Assembly: GCF_019160155.1 (NCBI RefSeq)
Contig: NZ_JAFNIH010000018.1
Span: forward strand, 62,001-126,000
Length of the DNA: 64,000 nt
Source: Pinisolibacter aquiterrae
Lineage (GTDB): Bacteria > Pseudomonadota > Alphaproteobacteria > Rhizobiales > Ancalomicrobiaceae
Direction: 5' to 3'
A program made the position numbers and the translations under genes. Shown piece after piece: positions 39,638 through 48,817 of this stretch. The first letter of the stretch is position 1, and each line of letters begins with the position of its first letter. A model generated the notes under the pieces. The model did no database searches and was not told the origin of the DNA. It saw nothing but the letters and a program-made list of their open reading frames with translations.

Positions 39638-40801
39638 GTGTGGAAGAAGGCACTCGATCTCCTGAAGCGCCCGACCTCGCTGGGATTGGCCGGAACGGTG
39701 GGCATCGCCGTCGGCATCATCGGCTGGGGGGGCTTCAACACCGCCATGGAGGCGACCAACAGCCTCGAATTCTGCATCTCCTGTCATGAGATGCGGAACA
39801 CGGTCTTCGAGGAATACAAGAAGACCATCCACTATTCGAACCCGGCCGGCGTACGGGCGATCTGTTCGGATTGCCACGTGCCGAAGGACTGGACGCACAA
39901 GATCGTCCGCAAGGTCCAGGCTTCGAAGGAACTGTGGGGCAAGGTCACCGGCTACATCGACACGCCCGAGAAGTTCGAGGAACACCGCCTCGAGCTCGCC
40001 AAGCACGAATGGGCGCGGATGAAGGCCTCCGACAGCCGCGAGTGCCGCAACTGCCACTCCTTCGAGGCGATGGACTTCGCCCATCAGAAGAAGAAGGAAG
40101 CCTCCGACCAGATGCAGAAGGCCTGGAAGGAAGGCGGCACCTGCATCGACTGTCACAAGGGCATCGCCCACAAGCTGCCGGACATGACGACCGGCTACAA
40201 GTCGATCTTCTCCGCGCTGGTCGACGCCTCCAAGGGCGCCACCTATGCCGCCGGCGACAAGCCGACGTCGCTCGTCACCAAGGGGTTCTGGCTCGAGAAG
40301 CCGGCCTCCGAGAGCGCCGCCGTCGACGGGCGCCTGCTCGCGCCGACCCCGGTCGAGGTGCTCGCCCGAGACGGCGACTTCCTGAAGGTGAAGATCTCCG
40401 GCTGGCAGCAGGAGGGCGCCGAACGGATGCTCTATGCCCTCCAGGGCAAACGCATCTTCGTCGCCGCTCTCGGGTCCGACACGCTCGACAAGGTCGAGCA
40501 CGGCAAGACCATGACCGACCCCGACACCGAGCAGAAGTGGACCGAGGCCTCGCTCGGCGCCTGGATCTCCTCGGCGATGCTGACCCGCAACACGCCCGAA
40601 CTCGAGTCGTTCGGCGCGGAAATGTACAACGCCTCCTGCGGCCTCTGTCACGCCGCGCCGCAGACCGGCCACTATCTCGCCAACCAGTGGATCGGCAATC
40701 TCAATGCGATGAAGCGCTTCGTGGCGCTCGACGACGAGCAGTTCCGCTTCCTCCAGAAATGGGTGCAGCTCAACGCCGGAGACACGGGAGGTCACAAATG
40801 A
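39638..40801 (+). CDS. torC: Pentaheme c-type cytochrome of NapC/NirT family (TorC/DorC)
   Basis: 387-aa membrane-anchored cytochrome that takes electrons from quinol and passes them to the periplasmic TorA. One N-terminal helix (about residues 15-32), then five CxxCH heme sites: Cys46 (CISCH), Cys76 (CSDCH), Cys136 (CRNCH), Cys169 (CIDCH) and, in the C-terminal domain, Cys334 (CGLCH). Four belong to the NapC-like part and the fifth to the TorC-specific C-terminal module. Starts at GTG 39638 with GAGGGA upstream. Overlaps torD by 4 bp (ATGA), so translation is coupled. Confidence 0.95.
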   Translation: MWKKALDLLKRPTSLGLAGTVGIAVGIIGWGGFNTAMEATNSLEFCISCHEMRNTVFEEYKKTIHYSNPAGVRAICSDCHVPKDWTHKIVRKVQASKELWGKVTGYIDTPEKFEEHRLELAKHEWARMKASDSRECRNCHSFEAMDFAHQKKKEASDQMQKAWKEGGTCIDCHKGIAHKLPDMTTGYKSIFSALVDASKGATYAAGDKPTSLVTKGFWLEKPASESAAVDGRLLAPTPVEVLARDGDFLKVKISGWQQEGAERMLYALQGKRIFVAALGSDTLDKVEHGKTMTDPDTEQKWTEASLGAWISSAMLTRNTPELESFGAEMYNASCGLCHAAPQTGHYLANQWIGNLNAMKRFVALDDEQFRFLQKWVQLNAGDTGGHK

Positions 40802-41466
40802 CCGACCTCTCCTCCGTCCGCGCTCGCCCCGCCGCCACCCCGGCCGCCCTCCTCCTCGACGCCACCGAGGACGCGGCCTCCCTCCTCCTCCTCCTGGCCG
40901 GGCTGTTCGCGGCTCCGCCGGAGGAGGGGACCTTCCTCTCGCTCCGCCGGGGCGCCGCGGCCGATCTCCTGACGCGCCTCGCCGACGGCGCGACGCTCGC
41001 CGCGCCGATCGCCGCCTTCCGGGCGACGATCGAGACCCCCGAGGACGAGGCGACACTGGCGCGCCGGCTCGCCCCGGTCTTCGGGCTCCTCTTCCTCGGC
41101 CTCGGCGGTCCGTCGACCGTCGCGCCCTACGAGTCGGTCCATCGCTGCGGCGGGCGAATGTGGCAGGCCCCGACCGGCGAGATGGAACGGCTGCTCGCCG
41201 CGCACGATCTCTCGGCCGCGCTCGAGCGTGAACCGGCCGACCACCTGTCGATCGAGACCGCCTTCCTCGCCCGTCTCGTGGCGATCGGCCATCCCGATCG
41301 CCACGCCCTCGCCCGGCGCCTCGGCGCCTGGGTGCCGACCTTCGCCGACGACCTCGCCCATGCCGACGGCACCGGCGTCTTCGCCGCCGCAGCCCGCCTG
41401 CTCGTCGCCGCGATCGAGCACGCCTCCGACGCATCCACTCCTCGAAACGAACCCCGAAAGGCGTGA
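40798..41466 (+). CDS. torD: TorD-family molybdoenzyme chaperone
   Basis: 222 aa, helical. TorD chaperones bind the Tat signal of the molybdoenzyme and hold the apoenzyme for cofactor insertion before export. The segment [21 protein letters not shown] (in two pieces: [14 protein letters not shown]) is the conserved S/YxS-type family motif, and [13 protein letters not shown] follows it. The N-terminal 30 residues are alanine/leucine-rich. Lies between torC (4-bp overlap) and torA (31 bp), the order seen in dorCDA operons. Confidence 0.9.
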   Translation: MTDLSSVRARPAATPAALLLDATEDAASLLLLLAGLFAAPPEEGTFLSLRRGAAADLLTRLADGATLAAPIAAFRATIETPEDEATLARRLAPVFGLLFLGLGGPSTVAPYESVHRCGGRMWQAPTGEMERLLAAHDLSAALEREPADHLSIETAFLARLVAIGHPDRHALARRLGAWVPTFADDLAHADGTGVFAAAARLLVAAIEHASDASTPRNEPRKA

Positions 41467-41497
41467 CGACGATCACGCGACAACGAAGGAGAGACCG

Positions 41498-43969
41498 ATG
41501 TCCATCGTCTCCGACACGGAATTCCAGGCCGAAATGTCCAGGCGCAGCCTGCTCGGATGGGGATTGGCCGCGGGCGTCTTCGGCTTCGCCGGCCCGTCGC
41601 TGCTCTCGGTCGGCGCCCGTGCCGCCACGCCCGACGGCGAGGTGCTGACCGGCAGCCACTGGGGCGCCTTCCGCGCCAAGGTCGAAGGCGGTCGCGTCGT
41701 CTCGGTGAAGCCCTGGGAGAAGGATCCGGCGCCGAGCCATCAGCTCGCCGGCGTCCTCGACAGCATCTATTCGCCGACCCGCATCAAATATCCGATGGTG
41801 CGCCGCGCCTGGCTCGAGAAGGGCCCCGGCGCTGCGCCTGAGACCCGGGGCGCCGGCGACTTCGTGCGCGTGACCTGGGATCAGGCGATCGATCTCATCG
41901 CCAAGGAACTGCAGCGGGTCGAGAAGACCTACGGCCCGACCGCGACCTTCGCCGGGTCCTACGGCTGGAAGAGTCCGGGCCGGCTGCACAACTGCCAGAG
42001 CCTGCTCCGGCGGATGATGAACCTCAAGGGCAACTTCGTGAACGCCTCCGGCGACTATTCGACCGGCGCGGCGCAGGTGATCATGCCGCATGTCGTCGGC
42101 ACGCTCGAGATGTACGAGCAGCAGACGGTGTGGCCGGTCGTCGTCGCCGAGACCCAGCTGATGGTGTTCTGGGGCGCCGACCCGATGGTCACCAACCAGA
42201 TCAGCTGGACGATCGGCGATCATGGCGGCTACGAGGGCATGAAGGCGCTCAAGGCCAAGGGCACCAAGGTCATCTGCATCGATCCGGTCAAGACCGAGAC
42301 CTGTGACTTCTTCGGCGCCCAGTGGATCGCGCCGCGCCCGCAGACCGACGTCGCGCTGATGCTCGGCATCGCCCATACGCTCGTCGTCGAGAAGCTCCAC
42401 GACGAGAAGTTCCTGAAGGACTACACCGCCGGCTTCGACAAGTTCCTGCCCTATCTGATGGGCGAGACCGACAAGCAGCCGAAATCGGCCGAGTGGGCCG
42501 CCGAGATCTGCGAAGTGCCCGCCGAGACGATCAAGGAACTGGCGCGGGCCTTCGCCAAGAACCGCACCATGCTCGCCGGCGGCTTCTCGCTGCAGCGCCA
42601 GCACTACGGCGAGCAGCGCCACTGGATGCTCGTCACCCTCGCGGCGATGCTCGGCCAGATCGGTCTGCCCGGCGGCGGCTTCGGCTTCTCCTATCACTAT
42701 GCCAACGGCGGCGCGCCGTCGGCCGACGCGCCGGTGCTGACCGGCATCACCGACGGCGGCAAGGCCAAGGAAGGCGCCGCCTGGATGACGGAGGCGGGTG
42801 CCGCGACCATCCCCTGCGCCCGTGTCGTCGACATGTTGATGAACCCCGGCAAGGAATTCGACTTCAACGGCAAGAAGGCCAAGTACCCCAACGTCAAGAT
42901 GGCCTATTGGGTCGGCGGCAATCCGTTCGCCCACCATCAGGACCGCAACCGTCAGGTCGCCGCCTTCCAGAAGCTCGACACCTTCGTGGTGCAGGACTTC
43001 CAGTGGACCCCGACCGCCCGCTTCGCCGACATCGTCCTTCCGGCGACCACCTCCTACGAGCGCAACGACATCGAGAGCGTCGGCGACTATGCCGGCTCGG
43101 CGATCCTGGCGATGAAGAAGGTGATCGAGCCGGTGTTCGAATCGAAGACCGACTACGAGATCTTCGCGCTGATCTCCGAGAAGCTCGGCAAGGGCAAGGA
43201 GTTCACCGAAGGCAAGAGCGAGATGGACTGGATCAAGTCGTTCTACGACGCCGCTCTGACCCAGGCCAAGGCCAAGAAGATCGCCATGCCGGAGTTCGAC
43301 GCCTTCTGGAACGGCGCCGGTGTGGTCGAATTCCCGGTCACCGTCGGCAAGACCTTCGTGCGCTACGGCAAGTTCCGTGAGGATCCGCTCCTCAACCCGC
43401 TCGGCACGCCGTCTGGCAAGATCGAGATCTACTCGAAGAACATCGAGAAGATGGGTTACGACGACTGCGGTCCGCATCCGATGTGGTACGAGCCGGTGGA
43501 GCGCCTCGGCGGTCCGACGACCAAGTACAAGCTGCACGTCGACACCAGCCACCCGAAGAGCCGTCTGCATTCCCAGCTCTGCGGGACCTCGCTGCGCGAG
43601 ACCTACGCGATCGCCGGTCACGAGCCCTGCCTCATCAACACGAAGGACGCGGAAGCGCGCGGCATCAAGGACGGCGACGTCGTCCGCGTCTACAACGATC
43701 GCGGTCAGATCCTCGCCGGCGCCAAGGTGAGCGACGCCATTCGTCCGGGCGTGATCCGGGTCAACGAAGGCGGCTGGTACGATCCGCTGGAAGGCGGCAA
43801 GCCCGGAACGCTCTGCCGCTACGGCGACGCCAACGTCCTCACCGTCGACATCGGCACGTCCAAACTCGCTCAGGGCAACTGCGGTCACACCGCCGTCGGC
43901 GAGGTCGAGAAATACACCGGCCCCACCGTCACCATCGGCGTCTTCACCGCCCCGAAGGGCGCCGCCTGA
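41498..43969 (+). CDS. torA: S/N-oxide reductase catalytic subunit (TorA/DorA)
   Basis: 823-aa periplasmic bis-MGD molybdoenzyme that reduces TMAO and/or DMSO as terminal electron acceptor. Tat signal MSRRSLLGWGLAAG, cleavage near ARA-ATP (42/43). The Mo ligand is Ser188 in GDYSTG. GSYGWKSPGRLHN places Tyr155 and Trp157 at the positions of Tyr114 and Trp116 in mature Rhodobacter DMSO reductase; E. coli TorA has no Tyr there, so this enzyme is closer to DorA and should accept DMSO. No iron-sulfur cysteines at the N-terminus, as expected. Other blocks: MLGQIGLPGGGFGF, YERNDIESVG, NVLTVDIGTSKLAQG. GGAGAG precedes the ATG. Last gene of torCDA; tandem hairpins follow. Confidence 0.95.
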   Translation: MSIVSDTEFQAEMSRRSLLGWGLAAGVFGFAGPSLLSVGARAATPDGEVLTGSHWGAFRAKVEGGRVVSVKPWEKDPAPSHQLAGVLDSIYSPTRIKYPMVRRAWLEKGPGAAPETRGAGDFVRVTWDQAIDLIAKELQRVEKTYGPTATFAGSYGWKSPGRLHNCQSLLRRMMNLKGNFVNASGDYSTGAAQVIMPHVVGTLEMYEQQTVWPVVVAETQLMVFWGADPMVTNQISWTIGDHGGYEGMKALKAKGTKVICIDPVKTETCDFFGAQWIAPRPQTDVALMLGIAHTLVVEKLHDEKFLKDYTAGFDKFLPYLMGETDKQPKSAEWAAEICEVPAETIKELARAFAKNRTMLAGGFSLQRQHYGEQRHWMLVTLAAMLGQIGLPGGGFGFSYHYANGGAPSADAPVLTGITDGGKAKEGAAWMTEAGAATIPCARVVDMLMNPGKEFDFNGKKAKYPNVKMAYWVGGNPFAHHQDRNRQVAAFQKLDTFVVQDFQWTPTARFADIVLPATTSYERNDIESVGDYAGSAILAMKKVIEPVFESKTDYEIFALISEKLGKGKEFTEGKSEMDWIKSFYDAALTQAKAKKIAMPEFDAFWNGAGVVEFPVTVGKTFVRYGKFREDPLLNPLGTPSGKIEIYSKNIEKMGYDDCGPHPMWYEPVERLGGPTTKYKLHVDTSHPKSRLHSQLCGTSLRETYAIAGHEPCLINTKDAEARGIKDGDVVRVYNDRGQILAGAKVSDAIRPGVIRVNEGGWYDPLEGGKPGTLCRYGDANVLTVDIGTSKLAQGNCGHTAVGEVEKYTGPTVTIGVFTAPKGAA

Positions 43970-43977
43970 GCCTCCCC

Positions 43978-44004
43978 GTCCGGGCGGCTCGCCCCCGCCC
44001 GGAC
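43978..44004 (+). terminator. First hairpin after torA
   Basis: Perfect 10-bp arms (GTCCGGGCGG / CCGCCCGGAC) with a 7-nt loop, 8 bp after the torA stop. Works with the second hairpin. Confidence 0.6.
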
Positions 44005-44012
44005 GCACCTCC

Positions 44013-44046
44013 GGCTCGGAGGGGGAACCCCCTCCGAGCCCTTCCC
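44013..44046 (+). terminator. Second hairpin after torA
   Basis: Perfect 13-bp arms (GGCTCGGAGGGGG / CCCCCTCCGAGCC) with AA at the turn, followed by CTTCCC. Very stable; separates the tor operon from mobB. Confidence 0.65.
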
Positions 44047-44061
44047 CTGGAGACCCCCGTC

Positions 44062-44586
44062 ATGATGATCTTCGGCCTCGTCGGTCGCAGCGGTTCGGGC
44101 AAGACCACGCTGATGGAACGGCTGCTGCCCATCGTCCGTTCGCACGGCCCGACGGTCTCCACCGTCAAACACGCCCATCACGGGTTCGACATCGACAGGC
44201 CGGGCAAGGATTCCCGGCGCCATCGCGAGGCCGGGGCCGAGGAGGTCCTTCTGATCTCCGGCGGCCGGTGGGCGCTCCTCCACGAGGTGCGCGAAGAGGC
44301 CGAACCGACGCTCGAGGATCTGTTGCCGCGACTGGCGCCGGTCGATCTCGTCCTCGTCGAGGGCTTCCACACCCACGGCCTCCCGTCGATCGAGGTGCAC
44401 CGCCCGAGCGCGGGTCATGCCCTGATGTGGCGGCCGGGCTCGCCGATCGTCGCCGTCGCCTCCGACGTGCCGGTGGTCGGCCTCGGCGTGCCGCGGCTCG
44501 ATCTGAACCGGCCGGAGACGGTGGCGCGCTTCATTCTCGCCCGTCTCGGCGAGACCGCATCGCCCGCGCTCGTCGCGCGCGGCTGA
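44062..44586 (+). CDS. mobB: Molybdopterin-guanine dinucleotide biosynthesis adapter protein
   Basis: 174-aa P-loop GTPase that assists MobA in MGD formation. Walker A GLVGRSGSGKTTLMERL at the N-terminus, then TVSTVKHAHHGFDIDRPGKDS (two parts), EAGAEEVLLISGGRWALLHE, and the LVEGFHTHGLPSIEVHR block of MobB. GGAGA precedes tandem ATGs (44062, 44065). Directly follows torA after two hairpins, placing an MGD-assembly gene beside an MGD enzyme. Confidence 0.94.
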   Translation: MMIFGLVGRSGSGKTTLMERLLPIVRSHGPTVSTVKHAHHGFDIDRPGKDSRRHREAGAEEVLLISGGRWALLHEVREEAEPTLEDLLPRLAPVDLVLVEGFHTHGLPSIEVHRPSAGHALMWRPGSPIVAVASDVPVVGLGVPRLDLNRPETVARFILARLGETASPALVARG

Positions 44587-44763
44587 GGCGCCCGCTCGCC
44601 CCTCCGTTCCCGTCCCCCGCTCCTCCTTCGGCGGTCCCCACCCGTGGAGACCGCCGCATCGCCTGAGGCGCGCGCGAAGGCCGCGCTTGTGGTCGACGGG
44701 CGGCTCGCCCACAATGGCGCACCGAGAGGCCTCGCCCGAGGGGCCGCGCAACGGAACGGATGC

Positions 44764-45939
44764 ATGATCGCCACCTCTCGCCCCTCGCCCGGCCGCCGGT
44801 ACGGTCCGATCGCCGTTCTGACGGTGGGATTGGTGCTCACCGCCTGCTCCGGCCGCCCCGAGGGCGTCCTCGGGGTCACCGGACCGCTGCCGCCGGGAGC
44901 CTCGACGGTCGACATGCTGGTGGTGACCACCCGCGAGCCGGTCGACGACGAGACCCGCCTCTTCAACGGCGAGCGCGGCAAGACGATCCATCAGACCGAG
45001 ATGGTGGTGTCGATCCCGCCGGATCCGCAGCGCAAGGTCGGCGAGGTCGAATGGCCGAGTTCGACGCCGCCGGATCCGACCCGCTCCTTCGCGGTGATCC
45101 GCCGGGTCGAGCACGACGAGGCCGGCGCCGAGGCGTGGTTCCGCCGGGTCGGCAACGGCCGGGCTCTGATCTTCGTGCACGGGTTCAACACCCGCTACGA
45201 CGACGCGGTGTTCCGCTTCGCCCAGTTCGTCCACGATTCCGGCACCGACTTCACACCGATCCTGTTCACCTGGCCGTCGCGCGGCACGCTGGTCGCCTAC
45301 AATTACGATCGCGAGAGCACCAATTATTCGCGCGACGCCTTCGAGGCCCTGATCCGGGCGGCGGCGGCCGACCGCGACATCTCGCAGATCTCGATCCTCG
45401 CCCATTCGATGGGGACGTGGCTGACGATGGAGACGCTGCGCCAGATCGCCATCAAGGACGGCCGCCTGCCGGCCAAGATCCACGACGTGGTGCTGGCGGC
45501 CCCCGACATCGACGGCGACGTGTTCCGCCGCCAGATCGCCCGGCTCGGCCAGCCACGGCCGAGGGTGTCGCTGTTCGTGTCGCGCGACGACAAGGCGCTC
45601 GACGTCTCCAGGCTCATCGCCGGCGACGTCGACCGGGTCGGCGCGATCGACCCCCGGGTCGAGCCGTGGAAGTCGACGCTCGAGAAGGAGAACGTCCACG
45701 TCTTCGATCTCACCGACGTCTCCACGTCCGACCGGCTCGCCCACGGCAAGTTTGCCGCCGACGGCGACGTGGTGCGGCTGATCGGCAGCCGCCTGATCGC
45801 CGGGCAACCGATCTCCGACAGCCGCGTCGGGTTCGGCGACCGGGTCGGCGGGGTGGTGTCGGGGACCTTCGGCGCGGTCGGCGGCGTCGCCGGCACGGTG
45901 GTCGGCGCGCCCTTCACGGTGATCGGCGCGGGGCGCTGA
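44764..45939 (+). CDS. Alpha/beta-hydrolase lipoprotein (DUF900 family)
   Basis: 391 aa. The signal peptide ends in a lipobox, LTAC-S (Cys near residue 28), so it should be lipid-anchored, probably to the envelope. The DUF900 hydrolase domain has ALIFVHGFNTRYDDAVFRFAQ (two parts), LFTWPSRGTL, the nucleophile elbow LAHSMGTWLTMETL with catalytic Ser, VLAAPDIDGDVF and a C-terminal glycine-rich tail (GDRVGGVVSGTFGAVGGVAG, hydrophobic). ATG at 44764 gives the signal peptide right at the N-terminus. Substrate unknown. Convergent with the ParB-like gene (10-bp gap). Confidence 0.88.
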   Translation: MIATSRPSPGRRYGPIAVLTVGLVLTACSGRPEGVLGVTGPLPPGASTVDMLVVTTREPVDDETRLFNGERGKTIHQTEMVVSIPPDPQRKVGEVEWPSSTPPDPTRSFAVIRRVEHDEAGAEAWFRRVGNGRALIFVHGFNTRYDDAVFRFAQFVHDSGTDFTPILFTWPSRGTLVAYNYDRESTNYSRDAFEALIRAAAADRDISQISILAHSMGTWLTMETLRQIAIKDGRLPAKIHDVVLAAPDIDGDVFRRQIARLGQPRPRVSLFVSRDDKALDVSRLIAGDVDRVGAIDPRVEPWKSTLEKENVHVFDLTDVSTSDRLAHGKFAADGDVVRLIGSRLIAGQPISDSRVGFGDRVGGVVSGTFGAVGGVAGTVVGAPFTVIGAGR

Positions 45940-45949
45940 GGCGCAGCGC

Positions 45950-46675
45950 TCAGCCCCCGTCGCCCGGGGCGCCGTCGTCGGTGTCGTCGTCGCGACGGCC
46001 CTCGGCGGTCTTGCCGGCCTTTTCCGTCCTTTCCGCCTTGGTCGCCTTCCCCGCCTTCTCGTCCTTGCCGTTCCGCTCGCCGTCGTCGGCGCCGAGCCAA
46101 CCGGGCAGGTCCTGGGCCTCGTCGAGGCGGGCGAGACGGCGGGCGAGATCGGTGGCGAGACCGACGTCGGTCTCGATCAGGCGGCGGCTCATGAAGGAGC
46201 GGAAATAGTCGCCCCACATGAATTCCTGGAACGGCGTGTCGAGGTCGGCGAAGGCCTTGCCGCGCACCCGCCGCGCCAGGGTGCGCCAGGGGTTGTCGGT
46301 CAGGCGCGAGACGTGATCGGGGATCGCGGCGAAGGGGCGGCGATTGCCGTCGGCGTCGATCGGCCAGCACAGGGCCTCGTCGTCCATGCGCGTCCAGAAG
46401 GTCTTCACGTCCAGGCGCGACCAGTCGGCGACGCAGAGGCCGAGCATCGCGTGGGGCTTGTTCTCCTCCCACAGGGCGCGGACGAGATGGTGGTGATCGG
46501 TCATGTAGACGCGCCCCTCCGGGCCGATCACGTGGGGCACCGCCTTGCGCTCGAGATAGGCGGCGAGATCGGCGGCGTTCATCGCCGCGATCTTGGCGCG
46601 GCGGCGGCGGACGTCGTCCATCCCGAGGGTCAGCTGGGTCGGCCGCAGACGGTCGAGGGCAATGGGAGCGGTCAT
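45950..46675 (-). CDS. ParB-like nuclease family protein (ParBc_2)
   Basis: 241 aa. Residues 1-190 match the ParB-like family distinct from chromosomal ParB: RLRPTQLTLGMDDVRRRRAKI, ERKAVPHVIGPEGRVYMTDHHHLVRALWE (pieces), ADWSRLDVKTFWTRMDD, FAAIPDHVSRLTDNPWRTLA and TPFQEFMWGDYFRSFM. The DHHHL motif aligns with the sulfiredoxin/ParB catalytic pocket. The last 40 residues are a lysine/glutamate/aspartate-rich disordered tail unlike the rest. No helix-turn-helix is seen, so plasmid or chromosome partitioning is unlikely. Function unknown. Confidence 0.82.
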   Translation of the reverse strand: MTAPIALDRLRPTQLTLGMDDVRRRRAKIAAMNAADLAAYLERKAVPHVIGPEGRVYMTDHHHLVRALWEENKPHAMLGLCVADWSRLDVKTFWTRMDDEALCWPIDADGNRRPFAAIPDHVSRLTDNPWRTLARRVRGKAFADLDTPFQEFMWGDYFRSFMSRRLIETDVGLATDLARRLARLDEAQDLPGWLGADDGERNGKDEKAGKATKAERTEKAGKTAEGRRDDDTDDGAPGDGG

Positions 46676-46786
46676 GGGGAGGCGGCGTCCATGGATCGGG
46701 GGTGGCGCGCGACGGCGCATCCCGTGTTATAGGACCGATCCGGCGGGGTCGCGACTCCGTCGCCCCCGTCTCCGGTCGAGATCCGA

Positions 46787-47566
46787 ATGCGCGCCCTCTT
46801 CCGCCTCCTCGCCGTCGCCGTCATCGCCGCCGCCACGTCGGCCGCGCCGGCGGGCGCGCGCGATCCGGTCCGGCTCAGGATCGCCACCGACGGCGCCTAT
46901 CCGCCCTTCAGCCGGGTCGGCGACGACGGCCGCGTCGTCGGCTTCGACGTGGAGGTGGCGGAAGAATTGTGCCGGCGTCTGGAGACGACCTGCGAGATCG
47001 TCGCGGTCGGCTGGGACGCGCTGATTCCCAGCCTGCAGAAGCGCACCGCCGACGTGCTGGTCGCCTCGATCCCGATCACCGACGCGACGCGGCGGCTGGT
47101 CGACTTCACCTCTCGCTACCACCGCGTCGCGCCGCGCTGGGTCGGACGGACGGTCGACGCGCCACGCGATCCCGAACACGCCTCGCTCGCCGGATTGCGG
47201 GTCGGCGTGCGCGCCGGCACCGCCCATGCGCTGCACGTGAAGGCGACCCATCCGGAAGCGACGCTGGTCGAATTCCCGAGCGAGGCGGCGGCCGGCGCGG
47301 CGCTCGCCGAGCGCACGGTCGATCTGGTGTTCGGCGACACGCTCGCTCTCTATCGCTGGCTCGACGGCGAGGCGCCCGACGGGGTCTCGCGGTTCGTCGG
47401 CGGCGAGGTGCTCGACCCCGCGCGCTTCGGCGACGGCGCCGGCATCGCCTTCCGCCACGAGGATCGCGCCCTCGGCGCGCGGCTCGACAAGGCCCTGCTC
47501 GACATCGGCCGCGACGGGACGCTCGATCGTCTCGCCGGCCACTGGTTCCCCTTCGCGATCCGCTGA
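46787..47566 (+). CDS. Periplasmic solute-binding protein, amino-acid ABC family 3
   Basis: 259 aa with a signal peptide (1-24, cut near GARA-RDP or AGA-RDP). LRIATDGAYPPFSRVGDDGRVVGFDVEVAEEL (in pieces) is the classic family 3 ligand-site start, then WDALIPSLQKRTADVLVASIPITDATR and VGVRAGTAHALHV. Such proteins bind polar amino acids such as arginine, lysine or ornithine. No permease or ATPase gene is adjacent, so it is an orphan that must use a remote ABC transporter or act as a sensor component. Confidence 0.88.
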   Translation: MRALFRLLAVAVIAAATSAAPAGARDPVRLRIATDGAYPPFSRVGDDGRVVGFDVEVAEELCRRLETTCEIVAVGWDALIPSLQKRTADVLVASIPITDATRRLVDFTSRYHRVAPRWVGRTVDAPRDPEHASLAGLRVGVRAGTAHALHVKATHPEATLVEFPSEAAAGAALAERTVDLVFGDTLALYRWLDGEAPDGVSRFVGGEVLDPARFGDGAGIAFRHEDRALGARLDKALLDIGRDGTLDRLAGHWFPFAIR

Positions 47567-47605
47567 GGCGGTCGCCCGTACCACCAACCTCGCAGGGAGA
47601 CGACG

Positions 47606-48475
47606 ATGGCCAAGGTCGCATTTTTGGGGCTCGGCGTGATGGGAGCGCCGATGGCGCGGCATCTCAAGGTCAAGGGCGGCCACGACGTCGGGGTCTACAA
47701 CCGCACCACCGCCAAGGCCGAGGCCTGGGTCGCGGCCAACGGCGGCGCCTTCGCGGCGACCCCGGCCGAGGCGGCGAAGGACTGCGACATCGTCTTCGCC
47801 TGCGTCGGCAACGACGACGACCTGCGCGCCGTCACCACCGGCCCCGACGGGGCCTTCGCCGGCATGAAGCCGGGCGCGATCTTCTGCGACCACACCACGG
47901 CGTCGGCCGACGTCGCCCGCGAACTCGCGGCGGAAGCCGAACGCCTCGGCCTCGCCTTCCTCGACGCGCCGGTCTCCGGCGGTCAGGCCGGCGCGGAGAA
48001 CGGGGTGCTGACCGTGATGGTCGGCGGCACCGAGGCCGCCTTCGCCACCGCCGAGCCGGTGATCGCCGCCTTCGCCCGCGCCACGACCCACATGGGTCCG
48101 GCCGGCGCCGGCCAGCTCGCCAAGATGTGCAACCAGATCTGCATCGCCGGTCTCGTCCAGGGGCTCGCCGAGGCGATCCACTTCGCCCACAAGGCCGGGC
48201 TCGACGTGGAGAAGCTGATCGCCACCATCTCCAAGGGCGCGGCCCAGTCGTGGCAAATGGAGAACCGTTGGAAGACGATGGACGCGGGATCGTTCGAATT
48301 CGGCTTCGCGGTCGACTGGATGCGCAAGGATCTCGGCATCGTCCTCGACGAGGCGCGGCGCAACGGGGCGCGGCTGCCGGTCTCCGCGCTGGTCGATCAG
48401 TTCTATGCCGACGTCCAGGCCATGGGCGGCGGTCGCTGGGACACCTCGGCGCTGATCGCCCGGCTGGAGCGCTGA
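47606..48475 (+). CDS. Beta-hydroxyacid dehydrogenase (3-hydroxyisobutyrate dehydrogenase-like)
   Basis: 289 aa, NAD(P)-dependent. The N-terminal Rossmann motif is FLGLGVMGAPMARHL; the substrate-binding DAPVSGGQAGAENGVLTVMVGG (two parts) and the catalytic lysine in GAGQLAKMCNQICIAG are intact. The family includes 3-hydroxyisobutyrate, tartronate-semialdehyde and glyoxylate/succinic-semialdehyde reductases, and this member cannot be placed firmly among them. GGGAGAC lies 9 nt before the ATG. Neighbours give no pathway clue. Confidence 0.9.
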   Translation: MAKVAFLGLGVMGAPMARHLKVKGGHDVGVYNRTTAKAEAWVAANGGAFAATPAEAAKDCDIVFACVGNDDDLRAVTTGPDGAFAGMKPGAIFCDHTTASADVARELAAEAERLGLAFLDAPVSGGQAGAENGVLTVMVGGTEAAFATAEPVIAAFARATTHMGPAGAGQLAKMCNQICIAGLVQGLAEAIHFAHKAGLDVEKLIATISKGAAQSWQMENRWKTMDAGSFEFGFAVDWMRKDLGIVLDEARRNGARLPVSALVDQFYADVQAMGGGRWDTSALIARLER

Positions 48476-48817
48476 ATTCCGCCAATTTTCATCGAATGAG
48501 AGCGACCGCGTCCACGCGCGGTCGACTCTGTCGCGGAGAAGGGTCCGTTTCACATTCGGATTCGATTGCATACGATTTCGAGTCGAATTAGGACGACCGC
48601 GCACACGGGAAACAGAGCCGCGGCCGCAACCAGAACAACAACGAGGCCGCCGTTCGGCGGGCGGTCGTTTCCTCGACGATCGTCCGCCCGCATCCCGCTG
48701 CTCCCCTCTGCGCGCTCGTCCCCGCCGCCGTCGATCTTCCGGCCTCGGCCGCACGAGCGGCTTGCATCCGATCCCTGCTGCCCCCTAGTCTTCGCGCCTC
48801 AGCCGTTCGAGGACGCC
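48476..48817. other. Gene-free spacer upstream of HAD/LysR genes
   Basis: 342 bp without a credible gene. Around 48554-48588 is an AT-richer, imperfect inverted repeat (ATTCGGATTCGA...TTCGAGTCGAAT, 9 of 12 arm positions paired) that may be a promoter/operator. The rest is GC-rich with no motif seen. Confidence 0.45.

Noticed and set aside
39560-44008. A 1482-residue open frame on the minus strand opposite torCDA.
   Set aside because: It is a stop-free shadow of strongly GC-biased codons in torC, torD and torA, which have full motif sets (five CxxCH sites, Tat signal, Mo ligand). Its composition is Asp/Gly/Arg/Val-rich with no domain.
48566-48817. An 84-residue N-terminal extension of the HAD hydrolase.
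   Set aside because: It is Arg/Pro/Ser-rich with no HAD character; motif I lies right after the ATG at 48818, as in the family.
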